Shown piece after piece: positions 6,710 to 16,270 of a stretch of 64,000 nucleotides of DNA. Origin of the DNA: an uncultured Bacteroidales bacterium (GTDB taxonomy: Bacteria > Bacteroidota > Bacteroidia > Bacteroidales > Bacteroidaceae); assembly GCA_902787555.1 (NCBI GenBank), contig CADAGO010000007.1:1-64000 (forward strand). Reading direction: 5' to 3'. A program made the translations under genes and the position numbers. The notes under the pieces were generated by a model, which did no database searches, had not been told where the DNA came from, and saw only the letters and a program-made list of their open reading frames with translations. Positions within the stretch are counted from its first letter, which is position 1, and every line of letters begins with the position of its first letter.

Positions 6710-9643
6710 TTATTTGTAGTTGATTTGTTTTTCTTGACCCTTGTAGTGTACCGTTATACCGGAATTGATGATGATCTGTTTGTTCGTTGGGTTGTCGAGA
6801 TCGAGTGGAATCGGTTGTCCTTTCTTCACAAACACGATGTTGAACTTGCGTTCTTTCAGCATTCCTTTAAAACTGCCTTTACGCTTGCTGATGGTGAGTT
6901 GACGATGGGTGTCGTCGTAAGTGAACGTGATGGTGGCGTACTTGCCCTTCTCGTAGTTGTAGTTCGTACCTTCGTCTTCGTAGAGGGTAAACTGCCCGTC
7001 TGCACCTTCATAGACAAGGATATGGATGAGGTCGGCAGGCTTCTCGTCGCTCCATTGCATCTGTGGTCCGATTGGCAGGATGCTACCTTCACGGACGAAG
7101 ACAGGGATGCGTTCATAGGGAGCATCGACGGTGAGGGTTTGACCGCCTTGGATATACTTGTTGCTATAGAAGTCGTACCATCCGCCTTGTGGGAAGTAGA
7201 CCTTGCGTGAGCGAGCTTTGTATTCGCCGACGGGACAAGCCATGAGGGCAGGACCGAACATCCATTGGTCGCCGATGTCGAAGACGCGGGAGTCGGTAGG
7301 GTAGTCCATCGCCAGACCGCGCATCATGGTGTAATCGTCGAAGTGGACTTTAGCTGCCAAAGAATAGATATATGGCATCAGGAAATAGCGCAGGCGGTGA
7401 TACCACGTGATACTCATGTAGGCAGGATGGGTTTCTGGGGCGATGTTCCATACTTCGCGCAGCGGCCACTGACCATGGGTGCGGAAAATGGGAACGAAGC
7501 ATCCGAACTGATGCCAGCGGGTCTGCAACTCGCGCCATTCCTTCAGGTCTTCGTTCTCCGTGCCGTTGCGGTCGAAGAGTTGCTGTGCTGCTACATATCG
7601 GTTTTCGACACAGAAACCACCAATGTCCATACCCCAGAAAGGAAGTCCTGCCATCTGGTAGTTAAGTCCGGCAGTCATCTGTGCTCTCATGTCTTCCCAT
7701 CGAGTACCGATGTCACCGCTCCATGTGGCTGTGCTATAACGTTGCTCGCCTGCAAATCCGCTACGGGTCAACAAAAACACCCTCGTATTAGGATTAACAC
7801 TTCGTTGGCCGTTGTAGATGGCTTCGGCATTGACAAGAGCATAAGCGTTGAAATATTCGGTAGAGGTGCCGAGAGCGGTCGGACCGCAGAGTGCTTTGCG
7901 GTACCACATCGGGGTACAGTCGCGAACGTTCGGCTCGGAGGCATCCATCCACCAGGCATCGATATAGTTACTATTTGACGATTTGCTATTTGCTGTTTTT
8001 CCAGAAAGACCTGTGTAGAGTTTCTCATCCATCTGTTGCCAGAACATCTTGCGGGCATCGGGGGCGTAAGCATCATAGAAACTGCCGAGGTAGCCGCGTC
8101 CTATCCAGTCGAGGATGTTGTCTTTGACAGCCTGATGGTACATCCATCCGTGGGAGTCGAGGGCTTTGTAGTTATCGGTGTTGACGTAGAACTTCGGCCA
8201 GACGCTGATCATGAAACGTCCGTGGAGTTGGTGTACGTCATCAAGCATTTTCTGTGGGTCGGGGTAGCGACTCTTGTCGAACTCATGACTGCCCCATTGG
8301 TTCTCCTCCCAATAGCTCCAGTCCTGCACGATGTTGTCGATTGGAATCTGACGGTCGCGGAATTCCTGTAGCGTGCTGACGAGTTCGTCCTGCGTCTTAT
8401 AGCGCTCACGGCTTTGCCAGAATCCCAATGCCCACTTAGGTAGGATGGGGGCACGACCGGTAAGTGTGCGGTAGCCGCTGATGACTTGGTCGATGTCGGC
8501 TCCGGCGATGAAGTAATAGTCCATGTCGCGGGTCATTTCGCTCCAGATTGATAGGCGGTTCTGAGTTTCGTCACTTGTAGGTTGAGCTACACGAAGACCG
8601 CAGTAGCTGGTGCCGCCGTCGGGTTGCCATTCGATGCGGAGCGCCGATTTCTCACCCCTACGCATCGGAACATCGAACTTCCAGGCATTGGGATTCCAAG
8701 CCGTACGCCATCGTTGGGCAACAACTTCACGGCCGTTCATCGTGACGCGTACATAGCCGGCATAATAGAGAATGAAATGGTAGGTGGCATCGGTCGATGG
8801 CAGGAGCGTTCCTTCATAGGTGACATTTGCACCTTGCAGACGGATTCCCTTTGGCAGATTGACGATGGTTTCGGAATTCTCGAAGTAGATGGAGTCCTCA
8901 TCGCGAGAGATGGTTCTGCCTCCACGTTCGGTATAGGTGCCAGTAAGGCAGCCCGTTTTTCCTTCCTTATTAGTTAGTTGGAATACATCACCCAACTGTC
9001 GGTATTCTTCTGCTTTTCCGAATCGGCAATAAGAGTAGCTGTCCCAAAGGATGCCATAGCCACGATTGCTGACGACAAAAGGTGTAGATACTTTCGTGTT
9101 GTATTGGAACAAGTCCTCGTTCTTTCCCTTATAGTTCATGTCGCCCGACTGATGTTGGCCCAATCCGTAGAAAGCTTCTTCCTTCGGACTGTCGAATGTG
9201 AGTTGCCACGTATATCCGTTCAGTTCGGCTTCGCTGAGTGGTCGCTGTGCCACACCGATTTCTCGTTCAGGTACTCGGAACGGCTTGATGCTTGTGCCGC
9301 TTTGGGCTTCTTTCAACAGAAGTTTGCCGTTCTTGTCGTAGAATGAGATGCGCCCGGTAGTGCGGTCGATGGCTGTTCGGAGTTCCTTGGTGGTCAGCGT
9401 TATTGTATTGCCCTCTGTTGCAATGCTGCTATGGATTTTCTTTCCTTCTTGCGGCACGACAATGAGGCTTTGCTTCTGAGGAAATTGATTCTCTGCAGTG
9501 GCTCTGACACGAATAATCTTGTCTGTCACTGCTTCCACCTTGATACGACGAATGCCGTCGGCCTGTGTTGGCGTCACTTCTGCTACTTGTGCTTGGGCTG
9601 TCTGCACGAGTAGTACAGCCAGTATGATGATGAGTTGCTTCAT
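6710..9643 (-). CDS. Secreted GH31 alpha-glycosidase (alpha-xylosidase-like) with PA14 insert
   Basis: 977 residues from the ATG at 9643, chosen because it starts the signal peptide MKQLIIILAVLLVQTAQAQ and lies just after a promoter; a longer frame to 9754 has no signal and would begin upstream of that promoter. Domain order: N-terminal GH31 beta-sandwich, PA14-like insert at about 270-345, then the catalytic barrel with nucleophile region WWMDASEPN (about 566) and acid/base region GDIGTRWEDM (about 644), and C-terminal beta-domains. The PA14 insert is typical of Bacteroidota GH31 alpha-xylosidases; alpha-glucosidase or sulfoquinovosidase activity cannot be excluded. First gene of an operon with PL11. 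A short degenerate 7-bp-period array lies in the coding sequence at 7971-7998. Confidence 0.85.
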   Translation of the reverse strand: MKQLIIILAVLLVQTAQAQVAEVTPTQADGIRRIKVEAVTDKIIRVRATAENQFPQKQSLIVVPQEGKKIHSSIATEGNTITLTTKELRTAIDRTTGRISFYDKNGKLLLKEAQSGTSIKPFRVPEREIGVAQRPLSEAELNGYTWQLTFDSPKEEAFYGLGQHQSGDMNYKGKNEDLFQYNTKVSTPFVVSNRGYGILWDSYSYCRFGKAEEYRQLGDVFQLTNKEGKTGCLTGTYTERGGRTISRDEDSIYFENSETIVNLPKGIRLQGANVTYEGTLLPSTDATYHFILYYAGYVRVTMNGREVVAQRWRTAWNPNAWKFDVPMRRGEKSALRIEWQPDGGTSYCGLRVAQPTSDETQNRLSIWSEMTRDMDYYFIAGADIDQVISGYRTLTGRAPILPKWALGFWQSRERYKTQDELVSTLQEFRDRQIPIDNIVQDWSYWEENQWGSHEFDKSRYPDPQKMLDDVHQLHGRFMISVWPKFYVNTDNYKALDSHGWMYHQAVKDNILDWIGRGYLGSFYDAYAPDARKMFWQQMDEKLYTGLSGKTANSKSSNSNYIDAWWMDASEPNVRDCTPMWYRKALCGPTALGTSTEYFNAYALVNAEAIYNGQRSVNPNTRVFLLTRSGFAGEQRYSTATWSGDIGTRWEDMRAQMTAGLNYQMAGLPFWGMDIGGFCVENRYVAAQQLFDRNGTENEDLKEWRELQTRWHQFGCFVPIFRTHGQWPLREVWNIAPETHPAYMSITWYHRLRYFLMPYIYSLAAKVHFDDYTMMRGLAMDYPTDSRVFDIGDQWMFGPALMACPVGEYKARSRKVYFPQGGWYDFYSNKYIQGGQTLTVDAPYERIPVFVREGSILPIGPQMQWSDEKPADLIHILVYEGADGQFTLYEDEGTNYNYEKGKYATITFTYDDTHRQLTISKRKGSFKGMLKERKFNIVFVKKGQPIPLDLDNPTNKQIIINSGITVHYKGQEKQINYK

Positions 9644-9667
9644 GCGGATATGGTTGTAATTTGGGTT

Positions 9668-9675
9668 CAAAGATA
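9668..9675 (-). promoter_or_regulatory. -7 box TATCTTTG for the GH31-PL11 operon
   Basis: Minus-strand TATCTTTG lies 24 nt upstream of the GH31 ATG. Directly upstream, 9687-9710 is a 7-bp-period array (cccatta accattg accatag). Confidence 0.65.
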
Positions 9676-9750
9676 CAAAATAATTGCCCATTAACCATTG
9701 ACCATAGACGATTTTCTTCAAAAAATGTGCGAAAAAAGTCAAATAACCGG

Positions 9751-9790
9751 GCATTATGCATTGTGCATTATGTAATTAGTTGTATCTTTG
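9751..9790 (+). promoter_or_regulatory. Promoter of the lipoprotein gene, with heptad array
   Basis: TATCTTTG at 9783-9790 matches TAnnTTTG and is preceded by ATTG (9760-9763) at a 19-nt spacing. The -33 region is itself a 7-bp-period array: gcattat, gcattgt, gcattat, gtaatta (9751-9778). The leader to the ATG at 9852 is about 55 nt. Confidence 0.65.
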
Positions 9791-9851
9791 CCACCGGAAA
9801 GAAAATGAGTGTTTACATACAATTTATTGACAACTAAACAAAAAAAGCATT

Positions 9852-10355
9852 ATGAAGAAAGTATTTTTCTCTTTCGCCGTTGCTGCAATGGCAGTAATGA
9901 TGGTATCATGTGGTGGAAACACAAACGCAGACGCTGACAAAGACTCCGTAGCTGTAGAAACCGAAGCTGAAGCTGAGGAAGTTGAGGCTACGGAACCGGA
10001 GGCATCTGCTGCAGTAGAAGACCGCGGTTGGTATACCGTAGAGATTCCTGCTGGTTTCGAAGCAACGCAAAACGAGTCAGAGATGACCATTACCGGTCCT
10101 GTAGAATTAAATATCAAGGAGCAGGCAGATGCAGACGTTGCCGACTGTGCAAAGGTCATGGAAGCAGAAGCAGATGAACAGCTTGACGATATTTCGGCAG
10201 CTGATGTCACATGGCAGGTATATAAGAACGCAGAGGGTTACAATACTGTATACGTTGCCCAGATGGGCCACGGCGTTATCCGCGTAGGTTCTTTATCAGA
10301 TAATCCTAACGACGCAGCAGTTCTTGATATATTAAACAGTATCAAGTTGAAGTAA
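9852..10355 (+). CDS. Small lipoprotein of unknown function with acidic linker
   Basis: 167 residues. MKKVFFSFAVAAMAVMMVSC is a lipoprotein signal with Cys at 20. Residues about 27-55 are an Ala/Glu/Val-rich acidic linker, and residues about 58-167 form a compact alpha/beta domain that I do not recognise. It is a single-gene unit with its own promoter and a terminator at 10396-10422. It is likely attached to an envelope membrane; no function can be assigned. Confidence 0.75.
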   Translation: MKKVFFSFAVAAMAVMMVSCGGNTNADADKDSVAVETEAEAEEVEATEPEASAAVEDRGWYTVEIPAGFEATQNESEMTITGPVELNIKEQADADVADCAKVMEAEADEQLDDISAADVTWQVYKNAEGYNTVYVAQMGHGVIRVGSLSDNPNDAAVLDILNSIKLK

Positions 10356-10395
10356 GCAGGTTGTTTACCGCTTCCCAGTAGGGACAAGAACAAAT

Positions 10396-10422
10396 AAGCG
10401 GGGGCATTTGCCTCCGCTTTTA
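10396..10422. terminator. Convergent hairpin terminator
   Basis: AAGCGG and CCGCTT with an inner GGC/GCC make a strong stem followed by TTTTA on the plus strand; it sits between two convergent genes and overlaps the stop codon of the MGMT gene. Confidence 0.6.
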
Positions 10423-10749
10423 TGGTTCCCAAAGGTGACGTGCCATATCTACATGGCCGTTGGGCTTAAAGTGAACGCCCTCGTCTTCTAACAACGGCCG
10501 CTGATGAAGCCAACCAGGGGCTGTGCGACCTTCTTTATTAACAACACGATGGCAGGGTAAGAGTGCTGCTTCAGGTGTATATCGTAATGTACGGCCAACC
10601 ATGCGGGAATGACTGGGCCAACCTGCCAATGTGGCGATAAGACCATAAGTGGTGACTCGTCCGCGAGGAATCTGGCTGACAATGCTGAGCACATCGTTAC
10701 GAAATGTTCTCACCTGTTCAGGCGTCATCTTATCGGGATAGTCCTTCAT
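10420..10749 (-). CDS. MGMT-family methylated-DNA cysteine methyltransferase-like protein
   Basis: 109 residues, the size of a lone DNA-binding MGMT domain without the N-terminal domain of Ada/Ogt. IPRGRVTTYGLIA is the helix-turn-helix entry, and LPCHRVV keeps the alkyl-acceptor Cys, unlike alkyltransferase-like proteins where it is Trp. It should bind O6-alkylguanine lesions and could transfer the alkyl group. It is the last gene of a tight cluster with a TfoX-like protein and an AlkD glycosylase (3-nt gaps), which supports a repair role. Confidence 0.82.
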   Translation of the reverse strand: MKDYPDKMTPEQVRTFRNDVLSIVSQIPRGRVTTYGLIATLAGWPSHSRMVGRTLRYTPEAALLPCHRVVNKEGRTAPGWLHQRPLLEDEGVHFKPNGHVDMARHLWEP

Positions 10750-10752
10750 GGG

Positions 10753-11073
10753 CTAATGTTTCTTCTTCGGTTTTGGATTGGGAAGTGTCTTGCAGGTTTC
10801 GCTTACAAGCTGCGAGAGATAGTCATGGTCATCAACATCGGCGATGTAGAAATACTCCTTCGCCCCTTCGTAGGGTGGGCGCATATCGACGGTCCGCAAC
10901 AGCTTCTTGCCTGTTTCTGTAGGCTTTAGATAGAAGCAGTCGTCACAGATGAGTCCAAAGATTTTACCATCGCAATAGATGCCGTACTCGCCAAACATCT
11001 TCTTTGTAGTAATCTCCCCAGCACCAGAGCACTGGTCGGCAACATATTGCACAAAATCAGCATTGCTTGCCAT
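10753..11073 (-). CDS. TfoX N-terminal domain protein
   Basis: 106 residues with the TfoX/Sxy N-terminal pattern: KKMFGEYGIYCDGKIFGLI followed by LKPTETG and the PYEGAKEYFYI segment. In Gammaproteobacteria TfoX activates competence, but lone N-terminal-domain proteins in other phyla have no settled role. It ends in a basic KPKKKH tail. Translationally tight with the AlkD gene upstream and the MGMT gene downstream (3 nt each). Confidence 0.82.
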   Translation of the reverse strand: MASNADFVQYVADQCSGAGEITTKKMFGEYGIYCDGKIFGLICDDCFYLKPTETGKKLLRTVDMRPPYEGAKEYFYIADVDDHDYLSQLVSETCKTLPNPKPKKKH

Positions 11074-11076
11074 TGT

Positions 11077-11856
11077 TCAATCGTTTTTAATGTTCATCCA
11101 ATATAGTCGTTCCTGCTCCGACATTTTTTCAATGGCATAGCGGAGCATGGTGCGTGGCATCTCATGGGCATGCTGACGGAGAAAGTCGCGGAGGAAATCC
11201 ATTGAGCACCGCTTTCCCATCTCACGGAGCATCCAACCAACGGCTTTGTGCATGAGGTCATGCGGATGATGCAGATGTATTTCTGCATAGCGCAAACACC
11301 ATGAGGGGTCACCCATCTGAGAGGTTTTCCACGTGCAAACGATACTCATGCGTTGTTTCCAGAGATTGTCACTTTGGGCGAATTCGTCGAGTATATGTAG
11401 TTTGTAATCTCTATTACCCAAATGAGAGGGTAAAAGCAGCCAATGGCCAAGAATTTTGGGAACTGATAGATCCACTAGGTCCCAGTTGTTTGCCTGCTCT
11501 GCATATTTGAGATACATCAGAAGAATTTCGTCGCGACCATTTGTCGCTGCTTCATCGTCTTCGAGGCGTTTGGTTGCCAACTTCTCGAACTTCGATACGA
11601 GAATCAGCAGACCGCAGAGTCGCACCTCATGCCAGCGATTTTGAAGGAGCAAAGGAATTTCATCCAAAGGAAAACCTTGAGCTACAGATTTAACTACTTC
11701 GCGTGTCTGAAGCACTTTCAGTCCAAGGAACTCATCGCCCTCTCCATATTCGCCCTTACCAGTCTTGAAGAAGCGCATAAGTCCCTGCCGCTGCTTTTCA
11801 TCCTGCAGCGACTCCATGTAGGAGATGAGTTCCCTGGCTGTCAACACATGATTCAC
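11077..11856 (-). CDS. DNA alkylation repair protein (AlkD-like HEAT-repeat glycosylase)
   Basis: 259 residues with the AlkC/AlkD HEAT-like repeat layout: FFKTGKGEYGEGDEFLG near residue 30, then repeats with LLQNRWHEVRLCGLLIL and DLVDLSVPKILG. AlkD removes N3- and N7-alkylated purines without base flipping. It starts a three-gene group with TfoX-like and MGMT-like proteins and lies 37 bp downstream of guaA, so it may be co-transcribed with guaA. Confidence 0.85.
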   Translation of the reverse strand: MNHVLTARELISYMESLQDEKQRQGLMRFFKTGKGEYGEGDEFLGLKVLQTREVVKSVAQGFPLDEIPLLLQNRWHEVRLCGLLILVSKFEKLATKRLEDDEAATNGRDEILLMYLKYAEQANNWDLVDLSVPKILGHWLLLPSHLGNRDYKLHILDEFAQSDNLWKQRMSIVCTWKTSQMGDPSWCLRYAEIHLHHPHDLMHKAVGWMLREMGKRCSMDFLRDFLRQHAHEMPRTMLRYAIEKMSEQERLYWMNIKND

Positions 11857-11893
11857 TATGTGTAGATATTAAGATGATAAAAATGTCAGAATA

Positions 11894-12874
11894 CTATTCC
11901 CACTCGATGGTTCCTGTTGGCTTCGGAGTGAGGTCGTAAAGTACGCGATTCACGCCGGGAACCTCTGTGATGATGCGCTGAGTGATGTGGTGCAGCAGAG
12001 AGTAGGGAATCTCCTCAATGGTAGCAGTCATGGCATCACGCGTGTTGACCGCACGGATGATAACAGGCCAATCCCAACTGCGCTTGTTGTCCTTTACGCC
12101 TGTTGACTTGTAGTCGGGTACAATGGTGAAATACTGCCAAACCTTACCTTCAAGACCGTTCTTTGCAAATTCCTCACGCAGGATAGCATCGCTTTCACGC
12201 AGAGCCTCCAGACGGTCGCGAGTGATGGCACCTGTACAGCGAACACCCAAACCCGGACCTGGGAATGGCTGACGGAATACCATGTTGTCTGGCAGACCGA
12301 GTTCCTTGCCTACTACGCGGACTTCGTCCTTGAAGAGCAACTTGATAGGCTCAACCAGTTCAAACTGAAGATCCTCTGGCAGGCCACCTACATTGTGATG
12401 AGACTTGACTGGACCTGATTCCACAATGTCAGGATAAATAGTTCCCTGTGCCAAGAAACTGATACCTTCTTGCTTGCGGGCTTCTTCCTCGAATACGCGG
12501 ATGAATTCTGCACCGATAATCTTGCGCTTCTGCTCAGGATCAGCCACACCAGCCAACTTGTCAAGGAAACGGTCGGTAGCATCCACATATACCAAATTGG
12601 CATTCAGTTCATCGCGGAATACACGAACCACCTGCTCGGGTTCGCCCTTGCGCAGCAAGCCATGATTGACATGCACAGAAACAAGCTGCTTGCCGACAGC
12701 CTTAATAAGAAGGGCTGCTACAACTGATGAATCTACACCACCAGAGAGTGCCAACAGCACTTTTTTGTCACCTATTTGAGCACGAAGCTCCTGGATTTGT
12801 TCGTCAATGAATTTTTGGGCTAAAGCGGGCGTGGTGATACGCTCCATATCAGCCGGACGTACGTTACTTGTCAT
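11894..12874 (-). CDS. guaA: GMP synthase, ATP-pyrophosphatase subunit (no amidotransferase domain)
   Basis: 326 residues. The PP-loop LALSGGVDSSVVA is at about 41-53, and the C-terminal dimerisation part ends in the family signature LTPKPTGTIEWE. It adenylylates XMP and aminates it to GMP. The usual N-terminal glutaminase domain (about 190 residues with Cys-His-Glu) is absent: the protein begins a few residues before the PP-loop domain, like the split archaeal enzyme. Either a separate GATase subunit exists elsewhere or the enzyme uses free ammonia. The 58-bp gap to the upstream spmAB gene holds no TAnnTTTG box, so the two are probably one transcript. Confidence 0.88.
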   Translation of the reverse strand: MTSNVRPADMERITTPALAQKFIDEQIQELRAQIGDKKVLLALSGGVDSSVVAALLIKAVGKQLVSVHVNHGLLRKGEPEQVVRVFRDELNANLVYVDATDRFLDKLAGVADPEQKRKIIGAEFIRVFEEEARKQEGISFLAQGTIYPDIVESGPVKSHHNVGGLPEDLQFELVEPIKLLFKDEVRVVGKELGLPDNMVFRQPFPGPGLGVRCTGAITRDRLEALRESDAILREEFAKNGLEGKVWQYFTIVPDYKSTGVKDNKRSWDWPVIIRAVNTRDAMTATIEEIPYSLLHHITQRIITEVPGVNRVLYDLTPKPTGTIEWE

Positions 12875-12932
12875 GAGAAAATGTAATAATTAATGAATTA
12901 TAAATTATAGTTTGTTAAATTGCTTATTCGGT

Positions 12933-14165
12933 TTAATGGAAGAAGAGGTAACTGATGAAAATGGCAGCAATGATACCTGCTAAGTCGGCTAATAGACCAC
13001 AGACTACAGCATGGCGTGTCTTGCGGATAGCTACGCTACCGAAATAGACAGCGAGGATATAGAAAGTCGTGTCGGTACTGCCTTGGAATACGCATGAGAG
13101 GCGTCCCACGAAGGAGTCAGCACCGAAATTGGTCATTGCATCGACCATCATTCCACGAGCACCACTACCACTGAGCGGTTTCATGAGTGCAGTAGGCAAT
13201 GCTGCAACGAAATCGGTGTTGATGCCACAAAGACCTACGAGCCATGCAATACCATCGATGAGGAAGTCCATAGCCCCTGATGCACGGAAAACAGCAATGC
13301 CTACAAGGATGGCAATGAGGTAGGGAATGATTTTCACAGCTGTCTGGAATCCGTCTTTTGCGCCTTCGATGAATGCATCGTAAACATTAACCTTCTTGAG
13401 TACTCCCGAGAGGATGAAGATGACGATGACAGTACACAAAAGGATGTTGGCAAAGAGAGTGGAGACGGTATTCATGGTCTCTGATGACATTTGGCTAAAT
13501 CCCCATATCACACCAGCGACCAAGACACAGAGGGTCCCCAAGAAGAGGAGCAGGGTCTTGTTGAAGAGATTGATATGCTGGAAAAGGCTTGTAATGATAA
13601 GTCCTGCCAATGTGCTGAAGAATGTAGCCAGCAATATCGGAACAAACACGTCAGTAGGTTGGGCTGCACCCAATTGGGCACGGAACACCAATACGCTGAC
13701 TGGAATGATGGTAAGTCCGGAGGTGTTGAGCACCAGGAACATAATCATAGGATTGGACGCTGTGTCTTTCTTCGGATTGATTTCCTGAAGTTGCTCCATT
13801 GCTTTCAGTCCCATCGGTGTAGCTGCATTATCGAGTCCTAAGAGGTTGGCAGAGATGTTCATAAACATAGTTCCCATGACAGGATGATCTTTCGGGATAT
13901 CTGGGAATATTTTTGTAAGGACAGGAGAAAGCAGACGGGCAAAGAGGCGAATAAGTCCACCTTGTTCACCAATCTTCATGATACCCATCCATAGTGACAA
14001 TACACCCGTGAGTCCGATGGAAATCTCGAATGCGGTCTTGGCTGATTCAAAGGTGGCATTCATCATGTCGGGGAATACCTCTATGTTGCCAAAGAAAATA
14101 AGGCGTACCAAAGAAACAACGAATGCAATGAAGAAGAATGATATCCAAATGTAATTGAGTGCCAT
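12933..14165 (-). CDS. SpmA-SpmB fusion (nucleoside-recognition/Gate membrane protein)
   Basis: 410 residues, almost all membrane-embedded. The first half has the SpmA pattern (GLTGVLSLWMGIMKIGEQGG; LGLDNAATPMGLKAMEQLQ) and the second the SpmB pattern (KIIPYLIAILVGIAVFRASG; STDTTFYILAVYFG). Non-sporulating Bacteroidota carry this fusion; substrate and role are unknown. First gene of the leftward operon ending with the MGMT gene, with a promoter at 14221-14228. Confidence 0.85.
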   Translation of the reverse strand: MALNYIWISFFFIAFVVSLVRLIFFGNIEVFPDMMNATFESAKTAFEISIGLTGVLSLWMGIMKIGEQGGLIRLFARLLSPVLTKIFPDIPKDHPVMGTMFMNISANLLGLDNAATPMGLKAMEQLQEINPKKDTASNPMIMFLVLNTSGLTIIPVSVLVFRAQLGAAQPTDVFVPILLATFFSTLAGLIITSLFQHINLFNKTLLLFLGTLCVLVAGVIWGFSQMSSETMNTVSTLFANILLCTVIVIFILSGVLKKVNVYDAFIEGAKDGFQTAVKIIPYLIAILVGIAVFRASGAMDFLIDGIAWLVGLCGINTDFVAALPTALMKPLSGSGARGMMVDAMTNFGADSFVGRLSCVFQGSTDTTFYILAVYFGSVAIRKTRHAVVCGLLADLAGIIAAIFISYLFFH

Positions 14166-14220
14166 TTGAGAAAATGTTAATTATAAATTATTAAATGTAA
14201 GAATTATTCCAATACGGATG

Positions 14221-14228
14221 CAAAGTTA
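14221..14228 (-). promoter_or_regulatory. -7 box TAACTTTG for the spmAB-guaA operon
   Basis: Minus-strand TAACTTTG, 55 nt upstream of the spmAB ATG. A 7-bp-period array (aattcat three times, 14235-14255) lies immediately upstream and a second one at 14281-14308. Confidence 0.6.
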
Positions 14229-14375
14229 CGAAATAATTCATAATTCATAATTCATAAAGCTGATTTTTTCAAATTTTCTTAACTCATAACTCTTAATTAT
14301 TAATTATTTGCATAAAATTCTACCGCTCAACAATAAAAACAAGCTTTTATTGTGCTCGCTTAACCGAAATTTTCG

Positions 14376-14383
14376 TAACTTTG
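14376..14383 (+). promoter_or_regulatory. -7 box TAACTTTG for the lptF/G-ribBA operon
   Basis: TAACTTTG 45 nt upstream of the ATG at 14429, in the divergent spacer between spmAB and the LptF/G gene. Confidence 0.6.
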
Positions 14384-14428
14384 TACCGATTTTGTACTAT
14401 TTAATAATAAAGTGGTGTAAAACGAGCG

Positions 14429-16270
14429 ATGCGCATCATCAAGAAACTGGACTTATATATCTTCAAGAACTTTATCACGCTGTTTGCTGGTACTTTTTGC
14501 ATCAGTCTGTTTGCGGTGATGATGCAGTTTTTGTGGAAATATGTGGACGACTTGGTGGGGAAAGGGCTTGGCATGGATGTGATTGCCAAATTCTTTTTCT
14601 ATGCAGCCGAGACCTTGGTTCCGACCGCTTTGCCTTTGGCGGTATTGCTCGCATCGCTGATTTCATTTGGAAACTTGGGTGAGCGATTGGAGTTGCTCTC
14701 CATCAAGGCGGCAGGCATTAGCCTGTTTCGTTCGTTCTATTCGCTGATTCTCTTTGTGGTAGTGTTGGCAGGTGTGTCGCTCTACTTTCAGAATGTGGTA
14801 GGACCAGAAGCGCAGAAGAACCTGTTGCAGTTACGTTATTCGATGGCGCAGAAGTCGCCCGAGTTGGAAATCCCTGAGGGGGTGTTCTATGATGGAATTG
14901 ACGGAATCAACCTGTATGTGAAGCAGAAGAATGAAGTGACAGGAATGTTGTACGATGTGGTGATATACAACATGCGAGACGGTGTTGACAATGTGCATAT
15001 CATTTTGTCAGATTCTGCTAGATTGGAAACAAGTAGCGATAAGCAGTTCTTGTTGTTGCACCTCTATAGTGGAGAGCAGTTCGAGAATTTGCCAGGCGGT
15101 ATGCTCAACACACAGTTTGCTCCATATAGGCGTGAGACTTTTGTGCAGAAGCATTTCCTAATAGACTTCGACATGAACCTCAACATGATTGATGCCGAAG
15201 CTTTTTCGAACTCTGAGAAGACGAAAGACCTGGCAAAATTGCTGGTGGACATCGATTCGCTGAAAGGGGCTGCTGACAGTTTGGGACATTCATATTATGA
15301 CGAGATGTTGAATGGGGCATTGTATGTGTACAACCCCGATAGAGATATGACCGATACTGCCCAACTGAAAGACGTAAGGTCAAAGCTTGCCAATGAAGAC
15401 CGCCCTGTAATCGATTCTGCATTCGTGAAGTTGAAACCAACTGATCGTCAGACTGCGGTAAGATGGGCGCTGAATCGTGTGGAACAGCAGCAGATGGGTA
15501 TGGATTTCAAGGAAGACATCATGGATCGTCAGGATCGTGCCATTCGAAAGCATTGGATAGCATTTTGGCAGAAAATAATGATGGCTTTGACTTGTATCCT
15601 CTTCTTCTTTGTGGGTGCACCTCTCGGAGCAATCATCCGCAAGGGTGGTTTAGGATTGCCTGTAGTAGTGGCGGTCATTATCTTCATCGTGTATTATATC
15701 ATCGATACGGGTGCCACGAACATGGCATTGGAAGATGGAATCCCCGCATGGTTAGGTCCCTGCATGAGTATGATTGTGTTGGCCCCTGTGGGAATATTCT
15801 TCACGGTGAAAGCTAATAACGACTCGGTGGTATTCAATATCGACTCCTACAAGGCATTCTTCCGCAAGCTGCTCGGTATTAGAGTGAAACGACATCTGGC
15901 GCGGAAAGAGGTCATCATCAACGATCCCGACTATCCTGCTGTGAGCGAACGTCTGCAAGGACTGGTACACGAGTGCCGTATCTATCGCAAGGGCGTCAGA
16001 CGCCTGTTGTTAATACAGTTGTTGGTACACATCATCCGTAACCGACGTGACGAAAAGTTGGAATGGATATCAGAAGAATTGGAAGCATGTGTGGAAGAAT
16101 TGTCGAATGCTCGCGAGCGTGCCATCTTTCACTACTTGAACCGTCTGCCAATCCTCAGAACCGAACCACGTTTCCACAATCGGCTACGTAAGGACTTGAA
16201 GACAGTAATTGACGCTAGTGAACATTTAATTCAGACCATTAATGGAAACAAAAATAATGACATTCAGTAA
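14429..16270 (+). CDS. LptF/LptG-family lipopolysaccharide export permease with long C-terminal tail
   Basis: 613 residues. Three N-terminal membrane helices (about 12-32, 58-78, 100-122), a periplasmic jellyroll region (about 130-370) and three C-terminal helices (about 382-465, with [16 protein letters not shown]) match the YjgP/YjgQ permeases that move LPS from the inner membrane into the Lpt bridge. Standard LptF/G are near 360 residues; this one has a larger periplasmic part and about 145 extra charged cytoplasmic residues at the C terminus. First gene of an operon with ribBA, overlapping it. LptF and LptG cannot be told apart from sequence alone. Confidence 0.85.
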   Translation: MRIIKKLDLYIFKNFITLFAGTFCISLFAVMMQFLWKYVDDLVGKGLGMDVIAKFFFYAAETLVPTALPLAVLLASLISFGNLGERLELLSIKAAGISLFRSFYSLILFVVVLAGVSLYFQNVVGPEAQKNLLQLRYSMAQKSPELEIPEGVFYDGIDGINLYVKQKNEVTGMLYDVVIYNMRDGVDNVHIILSDSARLETSSDKQFLLLHLYSGEQFENLPGGMLNTQFAPYRRETFVQKHFLIDFDMNLNMIDAEAFSNSEKTKDLAKLLVDIDSLKGAADSLGHSYYDEMLNGALYVYNPDRDMTDTAQLKDVRSKLANEDRPVIDSAFVKLKPTDRQTAVRWALNRVEQQQMGMDFKEDIMDRQDRAIRKHWIAFWQKIMMALTCILFFFVGAPLGAIIRKGGLGLPVVVAVIIFIVYYIIDTGATNMALEDGIPAWLGPCMSMIVLAPVGIFFTVKANNDSVVFNIDSYKAFFRKLLGIRVKRHLARKEVIINDPDYPAVSERLQGLVHECRIYRKGVRRLLLIQLLVHIIRNRRDEKLEWISEELEACVEELSNARERAIFHYLNRLPILRTEPRFHNRLRKDLKTVIDASEHLIQTINGNKNNDIQ

